8,639 nucleotides of DNA from Candidatus Scatousia excrementipullorum (GTDB lineage: Bacteria > Cyanobacteriota > Vampirovibrionia > Gastranaerophilales > Gastranaerophilaceae). The position numbers and the translations under genes were made by a program. The DNA is taken from positions 1 to 8,639 of the forward strand of contig JADIND010000137.1 of assembly GCA_017694215.1 (NCBI GenBank). Reading direction: 5' to 3'. Positions within the stretch are counted from its first letter, which is position 1. Every line of letters starts with the position of its first letter. Shown here piece after piece: positions 1 to 6,400 of this stretch. The notes beneath the pieces are model-generated. The model worked only from the letters and a program-made list of their open reading frames with translations, made no database searches and was not told the origin of the DNA.

Positions 1-1205
1 TCTCAAAACACCCTGATACAAATATCGGCGAATACATAAGCAAATGGGTTTCCCGCCGTACAGGTTCAAGATTTGTATCAAATATGTCCATGTTCCTTGC
101 TGTAGTCGGTTTTTATGCACTTATTCCTAAAATTTACAACCTCGGATTAAAGAACAATCCGGCACTTAAAGAAAGTAATTCAAACGGAACAGAAAATACG
201 ACGACCGCTAACACCGGAAAATCTGTAACAACAGAAAAAACAAATGATTCCGCAGCTGCAGACAAAAACGGACAAAATGTAGCATTCCAGGGACTCGGAA
301 TACAAAAAGCTCTCGGAAAAGCTGGAGATGCTGTTTCCAATTCAAGCTGGCTGAAAAAATTATCTGACAAATTTGAATTTAACGGACCGTCCATGCCTGA
401 ATCAGCAATGTTGACTTTGTTATTCGGATTTTGTCTGCCTACAAGATTTATGAACAGACAGGACGAATACGACGGAAAAGAAATACTTGTACGTGATATT
501 GCAAGCTTTTCTGCAATTCTGTTTGCCGCAGAAGCATTAAAACGCGGATGTTCCGATATGTTTGCAAAAATTACAGGACTTGCACTTAACACCAAACCGG
601 AAGATCATAACAAGACATTCCTGCACAAACTGAAAAATTACTTTACACCTGCAGGCGGCGTTAATGTTCTGAAAAGTGAAGCCATTATATCTAAATATTC
701 AAATATTGATAAATACAAAGACGGTATAAACGGTTTCTTTGAATTTATTGAAAATAACGGCGGTAACATAAGAAAAGTTTTAAGACTTGATAAAACTGTT
801 AAAGCAAATGCAGAAGCCATAGTTGGCAAACCTCTAAAACAGGCAAGCATTGAAGAAATCAAAAATGCGTTCAAAAATGTTGAAAATACAGATGCCTTAA
901 ATAACATTTATAACGCATTTAAAAACAAGAGCAACAAATATATTAATATAGCAAAAACATCCAACAGTACGTTCGGATTCTTATCTACATTAGTTCTTGT
1001 ACCGTCATTTATGATATGGCTTGCAAGATACTGCGACAGAATGACAAAACGTGACAGGGCAAAAAACAACGAAGCAAAGGCTGCAGCTATACAAAATCAG
1101 ACACAGCAAATACAAACAGCCCACACACAACAAACTCAGGTTCAGCAGGGACAAAAAATCAATGTAATCTCCCAGCCGACAATGGCAGGTTTTTTGAATA
1201 ACTAA
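1..1205 (+). CDS. Membrane protein of unknown function, 5'-truncated by the window edge
   Basis: The frame is open from base 3 to the TAA at 1203-1205, so the gene almost certainly begins upstream. The first in-frame ATG codons (78 and 84) have no Shine-Dalgarno sequence, and the residues before them (…RRTGSRFVSN) read like ordinary protein. Numbering from the ATG at 84 gives 373 residues. A hydrophobic helix covers about 1-20, followed by a Ser/Thr/Asn-rich low-complexity linker (about 30-65) with the short motif NVAFQG (65-70). More hydrophobic segments lie at about 107-120, 139-153 and 297-315. The soluble part between them (about 165-290) is Lys/Asn-rich and probably helical. The last 40 residues are Gln/Thr-rich, like a disordered tail. 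It resembles, from memory, a family repeated in Gastranaerophilales genomes, but no function is known to me. Membrane location is inferred from hydrophobicity only. It converges on the DUF1858 gene. Confidence 0.8.
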   Translation, partial: SKHPDTNIGEYISKWVSRRTGSRFVSNMSMFLAVVGFYALIPKIYNLGLKNNPALKESNSNGTENTTTANTGKSVTTEKTNDSAAADKNGQNVAFQGLGIQKALGKAGDAVSNSSWLKKLSDKFEFNGPSMPESAMLTLLFGFCLPTRFMNRQDEYDGKEILVRDIASFSAILFAAEALKRGCSDMFAKITGLALNTKPEDHNKTFLHKLKNYFTPAGGVNVLKSEAIISKYSNIDKYKDGINGFFEFIENNGGNIRKVLRLDKTVKANAEAIVGKPLKQASIEEIKNAFKNVENTDALNNIYNAFKNKSNKYINIAKTSNSTFGFLSTLVLVPSFMIWLARYCDRMTKRDRAKNNEAKAAAIQNQTQQIQTAHTQQTQVQQGQKINVISQPTMAGFLNN

Positions 1206-1295
1206 AAAATCTGAAACCGGCTTTTAAGAGATATGTTGGAAAAACAACCGGAAAATTCCCGAAGATTCCCCTTACAAAGTTTTGTATTAATGCAA

Positions 1296-1326
1296 AAAGA
1301 GGACGGATTTATCAATCCGTCCTTTT
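1296..1326. terminator. Bidirectional rho-independent terminator
   Basis: A perfect 10-bp stem, AGGACGGATT (1300-1309) with AATCCGTCCT (1314-1323), encloses the loop TATC. It is followed by a T run on the plus strand (1322-1326 region). On the minus strand the stem is followed by C and then five T (complement of 1294-1298). It sits between two convergent genes, the membrane protein and DUF1858, and can end both transcripts. Confidence 0.85.
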
Positions 1327-1345
1327 AACTTATCAAATTTATTTA

Positions 1346-1549
1346 TTATTCTTCAATCAAAGCGTTGATATCAGCAACCATTGCCTCAGGATCAAAGCCA
1401 TGAACTCTGGCACCTGCTTCAAGGTTTTCAAATCTTGCAGCAGCACAACCGATACAGCCAAGACCGTATTTTTGGAAAATTTCAATGCTCTGAGGATATG
1501 CCTGTACTATATCCATAATATTCATTTCTTTTGTAACTTTTCCTGCCAT
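1346..1549 (-). CDS. DUF1858 domain protein (hybrid-cluster-associated redox disulfide domain)
   Basis: This 67-residue protein consists of one DUF1858 domain (PF08984; related to the TIGR03980 hybrid-cluster-protein-associated redox disulfide family). It starts MAGKVTKEMN, continues with the helix containing DIVQAYPQSIEIFQKYGLGC and has the CxxC motif C32-I-G-C35. The family ending (FENLEAGARVHGFD) follows. The CxxC suggests thiol redox chemistry or metal binding in the cytoplasm, although the family has no firmly assigned biochemical role. The frame is open upstream to 1603, but I chose the ATG at 1549 because GGAG (1557-1560) lies seven bases before it and because homologues start close to this point. 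The gene is monocistronic: a promoter lies at 1595-1622 and a terminator at 1296-1326. No hybrid cluster protein gene is present in the window. Confidence 0.9.
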   Translation of the reverse strand: MAGKVTKEMNIMDIVQAYPQSIEIFQKYGLGCIGCAAARFENLEAGARVHGFDPEAMVADINALIEE

Positions 1550-1594
1550 AATATTTCTCCTTTTATTGACTTTTACACATTTATCATTAAACAC

Positions 1595-1622
1595 ATTATA
1601 CAATAAAAAAGAAGGATGTGTA
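1595..1622 (-). promoter_or_regulatory. Putative sigma-70-type promoter of the DUF1858 gene
   Basis: On the minus strand a perfect -10 hexamer TATAAT (1595-1600) lies 16 bp from a weak -35, TACACA (1617-1622, 4 of 6 matches). This predicts a leader of about 40 bases before the ATG at 1549. The -35 lies between the ribosome binding site and the start codon of the divergent small gene at 1624, so the two genes share a very compact control region. Confidence 0.45.
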
Positions 1623-1623
1623 T

Positions 1624-1785
1624 ATGGAATTATTAAAAAAATTGTTTAAAGATGACGACAAAGTAGTGGGCTTGTGTGCGTTCAGAAAAGAAGAAAAACG
1701 CCGCAATTTCAGCAATTTTACATTTTCCGGACAAAAACTGGTATTCTATACCAATACAAAAAACAACTTTCTTTTAGGTACATAG
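1624..1785 (+). CDS. Small hypothetical protein, 53 residues
   Basis: ATG at 1624 to TAG at 1783-1785. A clear Shine-Dalgarno sequence GAAGGA (1611-1616) lies seven bases upstream, which is the main reason for calling this a gene. The protein begins MELLKKLFKDDDK, goes on through VVGLCAF and a basic stretch (RKEEKRR), and ends in an aromatic and hydrophobic part (about 29-53: NFTFSGQKLVFYTN, then NNFLL). It has one Cys, no signal peptide and no transmembrane helix. I do not recognise a family. The N-terminal amphipathic KKLF segment could touch a membrane or a partner, which is speculation. It is divergent from DUF1858 with 74 bp between start codons, and its stop lies just before the terminator of the opposing small gene. 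It could also be the 5' remnant of a longer gene. Confidence 0.55.
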   Translation: MELLKKLFKDDDKVVGLCAFRKEEKRRNFSNFTFSGQKLVFYTNTKNNFLLGT

Positions 1786-1815
1786 CAAAAAAGCAGCCGA
1801 AAAACCGACTGCTTT
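1785..1815 (-). terminator. Rho-independent terminator of the 67-residue small gene
   Basis: The arms 1790-1799 and 1806-1815 pair as AAAGCAGTCG with CGGCTGCTTT when read on the minus strand, with one internal T·G wobble. On the plus strand the same position is a C/A mismatch. The minus strand also gives a run of six T after the stem. Both facts orient it as the terminator of the gene at 1840-2043, although weak use in the other direction for the small gene at 1624 is possible. Confidence 0.75.
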
Positions 1816-1839
1816 AATTTATATTCGAGATTGCATTAA

Positions 1840-2043
1840 TTACGCCATTAAATCAAGTTTATGAGCAAGAGTTTCAGACCCGGCAACTTTTGGATGTTCC
1901 AGATGATATGGCGAATTACCGGCACTAAATGCCTGTGCCATAAACGGATTGGAAACCTGTGCCTGTTCTGCACGCTGTGCTTCCTTAAAGTTAATCGGTT
2001 GCGTTCTGAAAAGATTAATTGCTTGAATCGGTGATATTCCCAT
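1840..2043 (-). CDS. Small paralogous protein A, 67 residues, unknown family
   Basis: ATG at 2043 (MGISPIQAINLF) to a TAA stop at 1840. GGGG (2051-2054) lies seven bases before the start and is a plausible ribosome binding site. The protein aligns end to end with the next gene (2133-2339). They share an N-terminal block IQAxxLF[RK]xQP[IV] and a C-terminal block YxLExPxVxGSxxLxxxLDxxA. The middle (about 20-40: QRAEQAQVSNPFMAQAF) is variable and Gln/Ala-rich. There are no cysteines, no transmembrane helix and no signal peptide. I recognise no named domain. The conserved ends with a variable centre suggest selection on two short binding motifs. It probably has its own promoter (2071-2097) and has a strong terminator (1785-1815). 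It may also be co-transcribed with gene B, 89 bp upstream. Confidence 0.75.
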   Translation of the reverse strand: MGISPIQAINLFRTQPINFKEAQRAEQAQVSNPFMAQAFSAGNSPYHLEHPKVAGSETLAHKLDLMA

Positions 2044-2070
2044 AATTATACCCCATTAATTTATCCCTAT

Positions 2071-2097
2071 ATTATAATAAAAACAATTTCAAATCAA
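2071..2097 (-). promoter_or_regulatory. Putative promoter of small paralogue A
   Basis: On the minus strand a perfect TATAAT (2071-2076) has TTGATT (2092-2097, 4 of 6) upstream with a short 15-bp spacer. It predicts a leader of about 20 bases with GGGG as the ribosome binding site. The surrounding DNA is very AT-rich, so a chance match is possible. Confidence 0.35.
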
Positions 2098-2132
2098 AAA
2101 TTGCCTAAATTTGCTTCAAACATTAAGAAATA

Positions 2133-2339
2133 TTAAGCTCTAAAATCCAAAGATTTACCTAGAACGGGACTTCCCTCAACCGACGGATATTCAAGATTGT
2201 ATCCGCCACGCATAAAAAAGTTGGCATTCTGATTTAATGACGTTTCCTGAGGCCGTCTGCCGTTTGAGCCGTCATTTAACGAAACCGGCTGAACTTTAAA
2301 TAATTGTTGTGCTTGTATTGCTTTAATTGAATCTAGCAT
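2133..2339 (-). CDS. Small paralogous protein B, 68 residues, unknown family
   Basis: ATG at 2339 (MLDSIKAIQAQQLFKVQP) to the TAA at 2133-2135. The upstream AGAAGAG is a modest purine-rich ribosome binding site about seven bases from the ATG. The protein is a diverged copy of the product of 1840-2043: the block IQAxxLFxxQP is shared, and 11 of the last 25 residues are identical (Y, L, E, P, V, G, S, L, L, D, A). The middle differs completely, being Asn/Arg-rich with an NANFFMRGG segment. It has no cysteines, transmembrane helix or known motif. Coding character is supported by the paralogy itself: the two genes keep protein similarity and almost the same length although their DNA has diverged. 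It lies 38 bases past the BFN terminator hairpin, so its promoter must overlap or adjoin that hairpin. Confidence 0.75.
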   Translation of the reverse strand: MLDSIKAIQAQQLFKVQPVSLNDGSNGRRPQETSLNQNANFFMRGGYNLEYPSVEGSPVLGKSLDFRA

Positions 2340-2365
2340 TTTACATCTCTTCTTTTATTCTCTCA

Positions 2366-2395
2366 AATATATAAAACAAAATTTCTGCCTGTGAA
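2366..2395 (-). promoter_or_regulatory. Putative promoter of small paralogue B, overlapping the BFN terminator
   Basis: On the minus strand TTCACA (2390-2395, 5 of 6 to TTGACA) and TATATT (2366-2371, 5 of 6 to TATAAT) are 18 bp apart. The -35 falls in the upper stem and loop of the BFN terminator hairpin. The predicted start near 2360 leaves a leader of about 20 bases before the ATG at 2339. This is the only good promoter in the short gap. Confidence 0.4.
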
Positions 2396-2414
2396 TTTCA
2401 CAAACAGAAATTTT
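2378..2414 (-). terminator. Rho-independent terminator of the BFN-domain gene
   Basis: The arms AAAATTTCTG (2378-2387) and CAGAAATTTT (2405-2414) are extended by TGTGA/TCACA (2390-2394, 2398-2402) around a three-base loop. On the minus strand the two intervening positions form G·U wobbles, giving one continuous 17-bp stem. On the plus strand they are C/A mismatches. T-rich sequence (TTTTGTTTTATA) follows on the minus strand. This orients it as the end of the gene at 2483-2998. Confidence 0.75.
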
Positions 2415-2482
2415 TGTTACAAATTTAACATTTGTCCGCAATCCGCGAAAACCTCTTAATGACGGCAAATACCGGAATAAAC

Positions 2483-2998
2483 CTATTGGTCGCTTTCGTG
2501 ATGATCTTTATCTTTCATCAATTTTTCAAAATCTGAAGGCTTAATACTTTGAACGAACTTTTTAAACTCCTGAGCTTCAGCCTCATCTTTGGCAGAATCT
2601 GTGGAAACAGAGCCGTTAGAAATAACATTTGCCGTAACAAAAATCGGAGCATCAACTCTTATAGCAAGAGCAATAGCATCAGAAGGTCTTGAATCTATTT
2701 CCAAAACCTCATCTTTGTCATTTATGAGAAAAATAGTGGCAAAATAAGTATCTTTTTCCACATCGTTAATCTCAATTCTGTCAATTTTATAACCGGTCTT
2801 TTCGATAATATTAATAATTAAATCGTGAGTCATAGGACGTGCAACCGTGAGATTTTCAATTTTTCTGATAATAGCACTTGCCTCTGCAGACCCTATCCAG
2901 ATAGGCAGAGCCTTCCGGTTTTCCTTATCATGAAGAACAACAATAGGCGAACCTGTTCTTGTATCAAGAGCAATACCCATAACTTTCATCTCAATCAT
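2483..2998 (-). CDS. Bifunctional nuclease (BFN) domain protein
   Basis: This 171-residue protein belongs to the BFN family (PF02577, DUF151), typified by Thermotoga TM0160. Plant homologues have been reported to have both DNase and RNase activity, and the bacterial role is poorly defined. Visible family features are the N-terminal strand MIEMKVMGIALD, the block LPIWIGSAEASAI (31-43), the basic patch RPMTHDL (54-60), TYFATI (84-89) and the signature DSRPSDAIALA (102-112) followed by PIFV. The domain ends near 126. A charged, probably flexible tail (127-171) contains the helix EAQEFKKFVQSIKPSDFEKL, which is common after BFN domains. Start: the ATG at 2998 is preceded by AGAAAGG about nine bases upstream and matches the usual MIE/MKV beginning. 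It has its own terminator (2378-2414) and is divergent from tRNA-Ser. Cytoplasmic. Confidence 0.92.
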   Translation of the reverse strand: MIEMKVMGIALDTRTGSPIVVLHDKENRKALPIWIGSAEASAIIRKIENLTVARPMTHDLIINIIEKTGYKIDRIEINDVEKDTYFATIFLINDKDEVLEIDSRPSDAIALAIRVDAPIFVTANVISNGSVSTDSAKDEAEAQEFKKFVQSIKPSDFEKLMKDKDHHESDQ

Positions 2999-3047
2999 AT
3001 ATATAAACCTTTCTGAATTTAACTGTAATAAAAAGAATTCTACAATA

Positions 3048-3053
3048 ATTATA
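3048..3053 (-). promoter_or_regulatory. Putative -10 element of the BFN gene promoter
   Basis: A perfect TATAAT on the minus strand lies about 50 bases before the BFN start codon, giving a leader of about 43 bases. No convincing -35 is visible: the region at the right distance is a T-rich run (complement of 3060-3077). Confidence 0.35.
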
Positions 3054-3077
3054 GACGAAAAAAATAAATAAAAAAGA

Positions 3078-3106
3078 TTTACGAAAAAAAATCTTTATGC
3101 TAGAAT
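3078..3106 (+). promoter_or_regulatory. Putative promoter of tRNA-Ser
   Basis: TTTACG (3078-3083, 4 of 6) and TAGAAT (3101-3106, 5 of 6) are 17 bp apart. A TG dinucleotide one base before the -10 gives an extended -10 (TGCTAGAAT). The predicted start near 3113 leaves about 40 bases of leader before the mature tRNA. Position, orientation and the extended -10 all fit a stable-RNA promoter. Confidence 0.5.
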
Positions 3107-3152
3107 AGGGATACGGTTGAAAAAGTACCGCATGACAATAAAATATAGAAAT

Positions 3153-3242
3153 GGAGTAGTGGCCGAGTGGCTGAAGGCGGCACCCTGCTAAGGTGTTATG
3201 TGGGTATAACCTGCATCCAGGGTTCAAATCCCTGCTGCTCCG
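3153..3242 (+). tRNA. tRNA-Ser, anticodon GCU
   Basis: All arms can be drawn. The acceptor stem pairs GGAGTAG (3153-3159) with CTGCTCC (3235-3241), with one G·U, and the discriminator G is at 3242. The D arm contains GGCCGAGTGGCTGAAGGC. The anticodon stem GCACC/GGTGT (3180-3184, 3192-3196) has the loop CTGCTAA with anticodon GCT at 3187-3189. A long variable arm (about 3198-3217, ATGTGGG with complementary ACCTGCAT) marks a class II tRNA. The T arm is CAGGG-TTCAAAT-CCCTG (3218-3234). Together these give serine, reading AGC and AGU codons. No CCA is encoded (TATAAAA follows), so a CCA-adding enzyme is needed. It is a single-gene unit with its own promoter and terminator. Confidence 0.97.
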
Positions 3243-3245
3243 TAT

Positions 3246-3280
3246 AAAAATCCGCAGCAGTTCTGTTGCGGATTTTTATT
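3246..3280. terminator. Terminator after tRNA-Ser, probably bidirectional
   Basis: Long hairpin: AAAAATCCGCAGCAG (3246-3260) pairs with CTGTTGCGGATTTTT (3263-3277) with a single G·U wobble, followed by ATT. Because the outer stem is A/T, a T run also follows the GC-rich core on the minus strand. It is the first terminator met downstream of the helicase-nuclease gene and could end that transcript too. It begins four bases after the tRNA. Confidence 0.85.
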
Positions 3281-3444
3281 ATAGTTAAAAAGGATGAATG
3301 TTGTATTTTAATATCCGGTTGTAGTATATACAATATGGGCATACCTGCCCGACGAAACGTCTTTATATGTGGTGCTTTTTATCAAACCAACTGTTAATTT
3401 ACAATAGTTTTAGTGCAATAATATAATCATGGCTTATAGTAAAG
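3281..3444. other. Intergenic region between the tRNA-Ser terminator and the helicase 3' end
   Basis: No credible protein gene is seen in these 164 bases. They do contain two small hairpins that abut exactly: GGGCA-TACC-TGCCC (3337-3350) and GACG-AAA-CGTC (3351-3361), followed by TTTATAT. These stand out as a GC-rich island in AT-rich DNA. A weak promoter-like pair (TTGTAT 3301-3306, TATATA 3325-3330, 18-bp spacer) lies just upstream. The hairpins could be part of a small plus-strand RNA or of the helicase 3' untranslated region. Neither can be decided from sequence alone. Confidence 0.3.
3398..3427 (+). promoter_or_regulatory. Promoter-like sequence pointing antisense into the helicase 3' end
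   Basis: TTTACA (3398-3403, 5 of 6) and a perfect TATAAT (3422-3427) are 18 bp apart on the plus strand. Transcription from it would start near 3434 and run antisense to the last codons of the helicase-nuclease gene. No gene with a ribosome binding site follows. In DNA this AT-rich, a chance match is quite possible. Confidence 0.3.
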
Positions 3445-6400
3445 TTAAACAGTTTCGAACTTGCAAAAATCATTGTACTGACAGTATTTACAAGCTTTTT
3501 CCGAATAAGAAGGCTCAAACTTATATGATTTTATATTTGAAATTGCTGATTTAAATTTATTTTCAATATTCACACAATCATCGTCCGTTAAATCAATGGT
3601 CAAATTATTCGTGAATTCTTCGGGAAAAATGAATGTGGTTTCTTTGACTTTTTCACCTGTCGATTTTTCAAAATAATATTTATACAAACCAATCTGGTTG
3701 TAATAATCTTCGTGCTCTCCTCCTTCACAAATTATTTTTTCATTTTTAGCACTGCCGGTTTTGTAGTCATATATTGTGAAAGTACCGTCATCGTTTTTGT
3801 CAATCCTGTCGATAATACCTTTGAATTTTACCCCGTCAATTTCAAGAACTACCTTTTTTTCGGTTTCATACAAGTTTTTTACAGGTGTATTACAAAGCTG
3901 CACATAATATTCCGACAGGGCTTTTTCGCCTCGTTCTTCATGGATATTCCGCTGCTGAAGAGTTGATATAGGAAGGTTATTCAATTTCTGTTTAAATTCG
4001 GTTATAAACTCTTCTTTTGCAGGATATTTACCGTTTTCTTTGGCGGATTTAACTGCATATTCACAGGCAGCATGAACAGCCGAGCCGTAACTCATTGCAT
4101 CAGGATTTCCGTCCTTTGCACTCAAATCCAATATGTAATCATACAAATACTGCCGCGGACATTTTAAATAGGTATTTATTGAACTTGGCGAAAAAGATTT
4201 ACCTTCAAGCTTTTTATCAACAAGAGAACAAAAATCTTTTTCATAATCGTAATCTCTTTTTAATAAGGCTTTAGTCTGCTCTTTCCAGTATGACTCAATA
4301 TCAAACGTAAAAGGTTCGGCTTCGGTTTCACACATTTGGGCAACTGCAGAGAGAAAAACGGTTGGAGTTTGTGCCGTTCCGTTAATTGCTTTTGGGCATG
4401 AAAGTCTTAAAGTATGCTTTGCCCTTGTCATTCCGACAAACATAAGTTTTATTGCATCAGAAATCTTTAATTCTTTGAGCTGTACATCCGTTTTATATTC
4501 TGAAATATCAACAGGAATAATAGGTTTAACAGAACGGGAACTGCTTTCCCAATCTCTGTTTTTTAAAGTCGGCATATAAACGTATTCAAATTCACGGCCT
4601 TTTGCGGAATGGTAAGTCGAAAGCTGAACCGCATTCATCGTAACCGGAGCTTTATCAGTTTTAACAGGGATTTCCTCCTCCTGACACATTTTAAGATATT
4701 CAACAAAATCTTCAAGACTGATTTTTTTATGAACATTTGAAAAATCTACGGCTTCATCAATAATTTTCTTAATTCCTGCTATATTTTCAACTCTGTTAAC
4801 TTCTGAATTAATATAGTAATCAAAAATACCTGTTTTCCCGCCTGTTTCAAGGAGAACATTTTTGAGGGTTTCGTTAGTTTTGTAAGATTGTAAATGTTCA
4901 AAAGTCCGGATAAAACAATTAACTTTTTCCGGCTCGACAAAATTTTCCTTATCTGCAGCTTTAATCATATCCACAAAAGAACTGTAATGCGATTTTTGTT
5001 CATAAATTACGGCGAAATCAGCAGGATGAAAACTGAAGGGTTTTGACAAAATAAGTTTGAAAAACTTATCAGAATGCATTTCAGGATTCACAAGCATTTG
5101 CAAATAATAATAAAACACCGTTGATGATTTAATTTCAAAAATACTTTTCCCGTCTTTAAGTTCTGACGGGATGTTATGCTCTTTCAACATTTCAGCAAAA
5201 GTCAAAAGTTCCGCATTCCCTCTGGTGAGGATTGCTATTTCGGATAACTTTTTTTCACCGTTTTCATCAACAGGACAATCAGGAGAACTTATTAATTTTT
5301 CAATTTCTTCAACAATTTCCTGATACTCCTGAAAAATATCAGCATATCTGTATAATCTGACTTTTTTATCTTTTTTAATAATATTTTCATTTTTAGCAAT
5401 CAATGACTTGTCAATATTATATTTCTTAAACTCCGGATTAACCTCAAGCCGCCTCATATCCTGCTCTGCAATTTTTCTTGCAGTATCAAGAATACTCTGC
5501 GTTGAACGCATATTTTCTTTGAGGCAAATAACTTTTGTATCAGGGAATTTCTGCAGAAATTTCTCGATAGTATCAATTCTTGCACCCTGAAATGTGTAAA
5601 TAATCTGGTCATCGTCCCCGACAACAAAAACGTTTTCGCTCTCAAGAGCCTCCGTCAAATAAAATACAATTTCATTTTGTCTTTTATTAGTGTCCTGATA
5701 TTCGTCGACAAGAATATATTCATACTTATTTGCGATTTGAGAAAGAAATCCTGAATCCTCCTCAAATTTTTCCAGAACAAGATTAATCATATCGTTAAAA
5801 TCCAGGTAGTGAAGTTCTTCCATTTTTGAACGGTATAGTTCGTAAAACTTCCACAACTCCTGAGCCTTTGCTATTTTCTTTTCCAGACGGTCAATTCCGT
5901 CTAACAATTTTTGTGTAATTTTCTTACCCTGCTCTGTTTTTTCGCTCAATTCATTTTTTAATGCAATAAGCTGCGGTTTCCAATCCGGATTTGTTTCAAT
6001 ATTGTTGAAATAATTCTCTTTTGAAAGCCTGTTCATTTTAATTGCTTCTATACCTTTTTGAATTTCACCGATGAAATAATAAGGATCATTGCGTTTTGTT
6101 CTGTAAACTTTTGAATCAATTTCATCAATACATTCTTTCAGCAGTGAAACTGCTGCAGCATCAGGGATTTTTCTGATATTTTCCGGGAGTTCAAACTCCA
6201 CCGGATTTTCAGAGAGAATTTCATTACAAAAACCGTGGTATGTATAGACATTCACACCGGTATCAGCTTTATGTAATTCTTTTTCAAGCCTTGTCTTAAC
6301 TTCGTTAGTAGCAGCATCGGAGAAGGTCAGACACAAGATTTTTGAAGGCTCGATACCTTTTTCAATCATTGCCTTTATACGCTGAATCATAGTAAAAGTT

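Noticed and set aside
84..1205. Complete gene starting at the ATG at 84
   Set aside because: The frame stays open to the window edge, the upstream residues look protein-like, and no ribosome binding site precedes ATG 78 or 84. I treat the gene as 5'-truncated.
1346..1603. Longer 85-residue version of the DUF1858 protein starting at 1603
   Set aside because: The extra N-terminal residues do not belong to the domain. The ATG at 1549 has a well-spaced GGAG, and the predicted TATAAT at 1595-1600 would lie inside the longer version.
1400..1606. Plus-strand 68-codon ORF opposite DUF1858
   Set aside because: It is the reverse-strand shadow of a clear conserved domain, with no ribosome binding site and a cysteine/phenylalanine-rich composition typical of shadows.
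1840..2339. Toxin-antitoxin module formed by the two small genes
   Set aside because: The two products are homologous to each other rather than a toxin and an antitoxin, no DNA-binding or nuclease motif is visible, and their reading frames do not overlap.
2419..2435. Perfect inverted repeat ACAAAT-TTAAC-ATTTGT as an operator
   Set aside because: It lies between the BFN stop codon and its terminator rather than at a promoter, and six-base AT-rich arms are expected by chance here.
3074..3099. Hairpin AAAGATTT/AAATCTTT as a minus-strand terminator
   Set aside because: The stem is only eight pairs and almost all A/T. It overlaps the tRNA-Ser promoter, and no minus-strand gene ends just upstream of it.
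2991..3227. Minus-strand 78-codon ORF across the tRNA-Ser gene
   Set aside because: It runs through a fully formed tRNA and the BFN promoter region, and its product has no credible domain.
3334..3396. 20-codon ORF (MGIPARRNV...) in the gap before the helicase 3' end
   Set aside because: It is too short and has no ribosome binding site. The upstream frame (to the stop at 3245) runs through the tRNA terminator, so it is probably not translated.
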